Positions 60,164-64,000 of a stretch of 64,000 nt of DNA are shown in pieces. A model generated the notes under the pieces. That model saw nothing but the letters and a program-made list of their open reading frames with translations. It had not been told where the DNA came from and did not search any database. Source of the DNA: Paraburkholderia ginsengiterrae (GTDB lineage Bacteria > Pseudomonadota > Gammaproteobacteria > Burkholderiales > Burkholderiaceae); contig NZ_LXKA01000221.1 in NCBI RefSeq assembly GCF_001645125.1, positions 1 through 64,000 of the forward strand, written 5' to 3'. The position numbers and the translations under genes are program-made. Every line of letters begins with the position of its first letter. Position 1 is the first letter of the stretch.

Positions 60164-61045
60164 ATGCATTCCCGCAAGACCATCATTACTTGCGCTGTCA
60201 CAGGCAATATCACCAAACCGGAGCAACATCCGGGGCTGCCGATCACACCCGGGCAGATCGCGACCGCGTCGCTCGAGGCCGCACAGGCCGGCGCGGCTGT
60301 CGTTCACATCCACGTGCGCGATCCCGAAACCGGGCGGCCCTCGATGGACGTGGCGCTTTACCGGGAAGTCATCGAGCGCATCCGCGCGGTGAATACCGAT
60401 CTCATCATCAATCTGACGACAGGCCCTGGTGGCCGCTTTATCCCCAGCGATGATAATCCCCGAGTCGCGGCGCCAGGCACTACGTTGCTGCCGCCGGAAA
60501 AGCGCGTCGAGCATATTCTCGAACTCAGGCCGGACATTTGCAGTCTCGACCTGAACACGATGAACTCCGGCGGTGATGTTGTCATCAATACGCCTAAGAA
60601 TGTCACGCGCATGGCGAACGTTATCCGCGAGGCGGGCGTCAAGCCTGAACTCGAGATATTCGACTCCGGTGACCTGCACCTCGCGCTGGATCTGATCAAG
60701 GAGGGCGTTCTTGACGGTCCGGGGCTCTGGACCCTGGTGATGGGCGTCAAATACGGCTTCTCGGCCAGTCCCGAAACTCTTCTCTACGCGCGTAACCTGT
60801 TGCCGCATGGCGCCGTCTGGTCGGCGTTCGGTGTCGGCCGGTCCGAATTCCCGATCGTGGCCCAAGCCTGGTTGGCGGGCGGCCATGTGCGAGTCGGACT
60901 TGAAGACAACATTTATATCGCCAAAGGCGTGCTCGCCGAAAGCAATGCCGCGCTGGTCACTCGTGCCCGCGACATTGTGCATTCGCTGGGCGGCGAATTG
61001 GCGACCTGCCAGGAAGCACGCGAGCTTCTGGGGCTGAACCGATAA
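60164..61045 (+). CDS. BKACE (3-keto-5-aminohexanoate cleavage-type, DUF849) enzyme
   Basis: The 293-residue protein has the BKACE motif HIHVRDPETG (Zn ligands HxH), GNITKPEQHPGLPITPGQIA and LNTMNSGGD. These Zn enzymes condense a beta-keto acid with acetyl-CoA, giving acetoacetate and a new acyl-CoA. The substrate range is broad, so this one may act on the beta-keto acid made after ring cleavage. Confidence 0.92.
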   Translation: MHSRKTIITCAVTGNITKPEQHPGLPITPGQIATASLEAAQAGAAVVHIHVRDPETGRPSMDVALYREVIERIRAVNTDLIINLTTGPGGRFIPSDDNPRVAAPGTTLLPPEKRVEHILELRPDICSLDLNTMNSGGDVVINTPKNVTRMANVIREAGVKPELEIFDSGDLHLALDLIKEGVLDGPGLWTLVMGVKYGFSASPETLLYARNLLPHGAVWSAFGVGRSEFPIVAQAWLAGGHVRVGLEDNIYIAKGVLAESNAALVTRARDIVHSLGGELATCQEARELLGLNR

Positions 61046-61097
61046 GCGCGGTTCGGAACAGCTCGGCCTGTCATCTTGACCTATTAGGAAATAAATA

Positions 61098-62075
61098 ATG
61101 AAAACGGTTCGTGTACTGGAAAAGAGCGCCGGCATCGACTCGCTCGATCTGCATATTGGCGCGCAGGACGCACCAGACGTCGACTTTGCCGAGTGTCTCG
61201 TGCGCGTGGTGAGTGCCGCGGTGAATCCGAGCGACGTGAAGGCGGTGCTGGGCTTCATGCCGCATGCGGTGTGGCCGCGTACGCCGGGCCGCGATTACGC
61301 CGGCGTTGTTGTCGAGGGGCCGCAGGAAATGCTCGGCAAGGAAGTGTGGGGCAGCGGCGGCGAACTGGGCATTCGTCGCGACGGCTCGCATGCCGGCTAT
61401 CTTGCCGTGCCTGTGGGCAGTGTGCGCGCCAAGCCCGCCAATCTGACCATGGAGGAAGCGGGCGCGATCGGCGTCCCCTTCGTGACTGCTTTCGAAGGAC
61501 TGCAACGGGCCGGGGGCGTGGAAGAAGGCGACGTCGTCCTCGTGCTGGGGGCCAACGGCAAGGTGGGGCAGGCGGCGATACAGCTTGCGACTCAGGCTGG
61601 GGCCAAGGTGATCGGCGTTGATCGCAAGAATGCATCGTACATCGGCCACGCGAACGCCGACGTGACCATGATCGACGCCTCGTCGCAGAACTTCGATGAG
61701 GTGGTTCGTGAAATGACAGACGGCCATGGCGCTGACATCGTGTACAACACGGTTGGCAGTCCATACTTTGAGAAAGCCAACAAGGCCATGGCGGTGCGAG
61801 GGACACAGATCTTCATTTCCACCATTGAACGTCCGGTGCCATTTGACATCTTCACGTTCTATCGAGGGCAGCACACCTATGTCGGCATCGATACGCTCGC
61901 ACTCGACAGCACGGAGGGCGCGCACATTCTCGACGCGCTGTTGCCGGCTTTCGAGCGTGGCACGTTAAAGCCCTTTCCGATTGTCGAGGGTTTTGTCTTC
62001 GATCTCGCCGACGCGGCGCATGCGTATCAGGCTGTTTTCCGTGGCGCGGCTAACCGGGTTCTGCTCAAGCCATGA
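61098..62075 (+). CDS. MDR-family quinone/enone reductase
   Basis: The 325-residue zinc-free MDR protein has TPGRDYAGVVVEGPQE, GVPFVTAFEGLQRAGG and the nucleotide site VLVLGANGKVGQAAIQLA. It probably reduces an alpha,beta-unsaturated intermediate with NADPH. Its stop overlaps the cupin gene (ATGA). Confidence 0.9.
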   Translation: MKTVRVLEKSAGIDSLDLHIGAQDAPDVDFAECLVRVVSAAVNPSDVKAVLGFMPHAVWPRTPGRDYAGVVVEGPQEMLGKEVWGSGGELGIRRDGSHAGYLAVPVGSVRAKPANLTMEEAGAIGVPFVTAFEGLQRAGGVEEGDVVLVLGANGKVGQAAIQLATQAGAKVIGVDRKNASYIGHANADVTMIDASSQNFDEVVREMTDGHGADIVYNTVGSPYFEKANKAMAVRGTQIFISTIERPVPFDIFTFYRGQHTYVGIDTLALDSTEGAHILDALLPAFERGTLKPFPIVEGFVFDLADAAHAYQAVFRGAANRVLLKP

Positions 62076-62425
62076 ACGTCACCCGCTTCGAAGAGGCGCC
62101 TGAGTATTTTCCGCCCAACCACTTTTCGATGCGGTGTGTCCGGCTTCAAGGACATGAGGCCGGACCGGCGGAGTCGCTGTGGCTGGGTGTGTCGGCGATC
62201 GAGCCGGGCGGCTACACCACATTGGATGCGTCGCCGGTTGAAAAGCACTATGTGGTGCTGGAAGGTCAGGTCACCGTCGTGACCGGCGAGGGCGAGGTTG
62301 CTCTGTCGGCATTCGATTCATGCCGTCTCGCGCCTGGAGAGCGGCGTGCATTGCAGAACCGCTCCGGGCGACCGGCGAAGATTCTGCTGGCGATGCCGTT
62401 TCCGCAGCCCGGGCACGGCCGATGA
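62072..62425 (+). CDS. Cupin-domain protein
   Basis: The 117-residue single cupin has GGYTTLDASPVEKHYVVLEGQ and FDSCRLAPGERRALQNRSG. The usual HxH of motif one is partly replaced (EKHY keeps one His), so metal binding is uncertain. It is the last gene of the operon and overlaps the MDR gene by four bases. Confidence 0.82.
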   Translation: MNVTRFEEAPEYFPPNHFSMRCVRLQGHEAGPAESLWLGVSAIEPGGYTTLDASPVEKHYVVLEGQVTVVTGEGEVALSAFDSCRLAPGERRALQNRSGRPAKILLAMPFPQPGHGR

Positions 62426-62482
62426 GGCGGCTGTTGTGACAGGCGCACGCGAGCTTGCCATGGCGACCTGCAAGGGTTGCGC

Positions 62483-63235
62483 ATGATGGTCACCACGAGT
62501 GTCGTGACGGATGTGCGGCTTGGCGCGGGTGAATATCGGCACGCCGAAACCGCCGCGGTCGGATGCTTTCTCTATGCGCGGCAGGGCGGTGCGTGGATAA
62601 CAGCGGGACGGCGCGCATTCTGTGTGACGCAGGGCAATGGCATCTGGCTTCCGCCGGCCCACACACACAGCGTCTGCGCGGTGTATGGAGCCGACCTTTG
62701 CGCGCTTCGAATCGATACCGCTCTGTGCGCCGGTTTCGCACCGGCGGCCCGCGTTCTGAATTGTTCCGACGTATTGATCGCGATCTTCTCGGCGGCGCAG
62801 CGGTCGGTTGTCGAACGTTCGTATGCGGCAGTAGTGGCGCTGTTAGCCGATGAACTGCGTGTGGCGTCCGAAATTAGCGGAATGTTTTCTGTCCGCATGC
62901 CCTCGCCGGGAAGCCGCGTCGCGACGTTATGCGAGGCGCTGCTCATGCATCCAACCAAGGATCTGGCGATCGAGGACGCGGCAAGCCGGGCGGGAGTCAG
63001 TTGCCGCACGTTGAGCCGGATCTTCACGAAGGAACTGGACGCCAGTGTCGGCCGTTGGCGCCGGGAGGCGCAGGCAGGGGTGGCGATGTGCGCGCTGGTG
63101 CACGGAATCTCAGTGGCCGGGACGGCCCGTGCTCTTGGATTCACATCGAGCGCGTTTTCGACGTTCTTTAAATCGCGGATCGGCAATGCGCCGCGCGAAT
63201 GGCTCGCGCGTCAGCGCATCAGGCCACCCGCATGA
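62483..63235 (+). CDS. AraC-family transcriptional regulator
   Basis: The 250-residue protein has an N-terminal cupin-like sensor (residues 1-120) and a C-terminal AraC DNA-binding domain: IEDAASRAGVSCRTLSRIFT and VAGTARALGFTSSAFSTFF. ATG 62483 and 62486 are both possible. It follows the BKACE operon and may sense its substrate together with the LacI regulator downstream. Confidence 0.9.
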   Translation: MMVTTSVVTDVRLGAGEYRHAETAAVGCFLYARQGGAWITAGRRAFCVTQGNGIWLPPAHTHSVCAVYGADLCALRIDTALCAGFAPAARVLNCSDVLIAIFSAAQRSVVERSYAAVVALLADELRVASEISGMFSVRMPSPGSRVATLCEALLMHPTKDLAIEDAASRAGVSCRTLSRIFTKELDASVGRWRREAQAGVAMCALVHGISVAGTARALGFTSSAFSTFFKSRIGNAPREWLARQRIRPPA

Positions 63236-63267
63236 AGCGCGTCAGGTCGAACGTGGCCCTTATGTGA

Positions 63268-64000
63268 TCAATCCGCCGAAGCAGATGCGGCTTTCGGTGC
63301 TCTCGCGCGCAGCGGTGTGCTGCGCGGTACGGCGGTCGAGCCGCGCACCATCAGTTCGGGAGGAAGCGTAATACGGTGTGGCGCTGCGCCCGGGTTCGCG
63401 ATCATCCCGAGCAGGAGTTTCGCGGCCTGGCGCCCCATTTCGCGGTGCTGGATGCGCAGCGTGGTCAAGGGCGGATGGAGCATGTCGAGAAGCGGCATGT
63501 CGTTGTGACCGATGAGCGAAATATCTTTCGGGCACACCAGACGTTGTTCGGCGAAAACGTCATAGCATCCCAGCGCGATCAGGTCGTTCGCCGCAATGAC
63601 CGCCGTCACGCTCTTGTGCTCCTTCAGCAGTTGGTCGCACGCCACCCGGCCCGCTTCGCGCGTGAATTCCGCGGCCTCGAGGATCACCGTTCCCGTCAGC
63701 CGATGCTGCTGCGTCGCCATCTGAAAGCCCTGGATGCGCGAGAGCCCGGTTGCCAGACGCTCAGGACCGGCGAGATGCGCAATCCGCTTGTGCCCCAGCT
63801 CCACCAGGTGATCGACCGCGAGCTTCATGGAGAGGAAGTCATCGTTGATCACTTCCGGCACCTGTCCGCCTTCCTCCGCGCGATTCACCAGCACGACGGG
63901 TATGCCGTCGATAATGCAACGGCGTACTAACGGGTCGTGACGGGCAGCGGTAGCGAGCACGAGGCCGTCGACCTGGCGCTCGAGCATCTGCTCGAGCATG
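63268..64000 (-). CDS. LacI-family regulator, partial (N-terminus off the window)
   Basis: The open frame continues to the right edge, so the helix-turn-helix is not seen. The visible part is the effector-binding domain: VDGLVLATAARHDP, INDDFLSMKLAVDHLVELGHKRIAHLAGP, VIAANDLIALGCYDVF and PPLTTLRIQHREMGRQAA. The gene converges with the AraC gene 32 bases away. It is the likely repressor for the operator at 58438-58451. Confidence 0.9.
   Translation of the reverse strand, partial: MLEQMLERQVDGLVLATAARHDPLVRRCIIDGIPVVLVNRAEEGGQVPEVINDDFLSMKLAVDHLVELGHKRIAHLAGPERLATGLSRIQGFQMATQQHRLTGTVILEAAEFTREAGRVACDQLLKEHKSVTAVIAANDLIALGCYDVFAEQRLVCPKDISLIGHNDMPLLDMLHPPLTTLRIQHREMGRQAAKLLLGMIANPGAAPHRITLPPELMVRGSTAVPRSTPLRARAPKAASASAD

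Overview
The window looks like an accessory, catabolism-rich part of a high-GC beta-proteobacterial genome, most likely Burkholderiaceae of the Paraburkholderia/Caballeronia type and probably a secondary replicon. This rests on Burkholderia-style trimeric porins, many LysR/AraC/LacI/TetR regulators each beside a small catabolic cassette, MHS-type and AAHS-type MFS carriers, and strongly GC-rich third codon positions. I see no rRNA, tRNA, IS element, CRISPR array or replication origin. No genus-specific marker is present, so the taxonomy is inference.

Layout. 0-15 kb holds mixed stress and redox genes: the end of a phosphoesterase, a di-haem peroxidase, a CHRD protein, two b561-type cytochromes (one paired with a YedY-like molybdoenzyme), an Old Yellow Enzyme with a divergent LysR gene, an Nramp transporter, a GlxA-type regulator facing an HD-domain protein, and a catalase. 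Gene remnants lie at 1.8-2.5 kb and 9.9-10.1 kb. 15-25 kb is one leftward unit: split transketolase, SDR, TRAP transporter, full-length transketolase and a 2-hydroxyacid dehydrogenase, with a divergent LysR gene. At 25.1-25.8 kb there is a second scar made of two truncated genes. 27-36 kb is a CoA-dependent cassette: LysR, acyl-CoA ligase, MHS carrier, thiolase-like protein with a DUF35 partner, SDR, dienelactone hydrolase-NTF2 fusion and porin.

36-58 kb is the most unusual part. A TetR gene is flanked by two copies of nearly the same palindrome, one before an AAHS carrier/racemase pair and one before an operon of about 8.5 kb. That operon encodes a three-component Rieske oxygenase (terminal subunit, FAD reductase, Rieske ferredoxin, possible NTF2-fold small subunit), two cupins, a PyrK-like plus PyrD-like pair, an asparaginase-like protein and an uncharacterised protein. 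The PyrD-like and asparaginase-like proteins each lack a residue that is normally important, so they probably act on other substrates or are inactive. Next come an internally deleted porin, a LysR gene, two AbgB-like M20 hydrolases, a second copy of the uncharacterised protein, a porin, a third M20 hydrolase and an MHS carrier. Together this reads as uptake, ring oxidation, reduction or dehydrogenation, and amide hydrolysis of an unidentified nitrogen-containing aromatic or amino-acid conjugate.

58-64 kb carries a YciI-like protein, then an operon with an intradiol dioxygenase, SDR, BKACE enzyme, MDR reductase and cupin behind a good sigma-70-like promoter that overlaps a LacI-type operator. 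An AraC gene and a LacI gene cut by the right edge follow. Functions are read from motifs and remembered family features; no database search was run.
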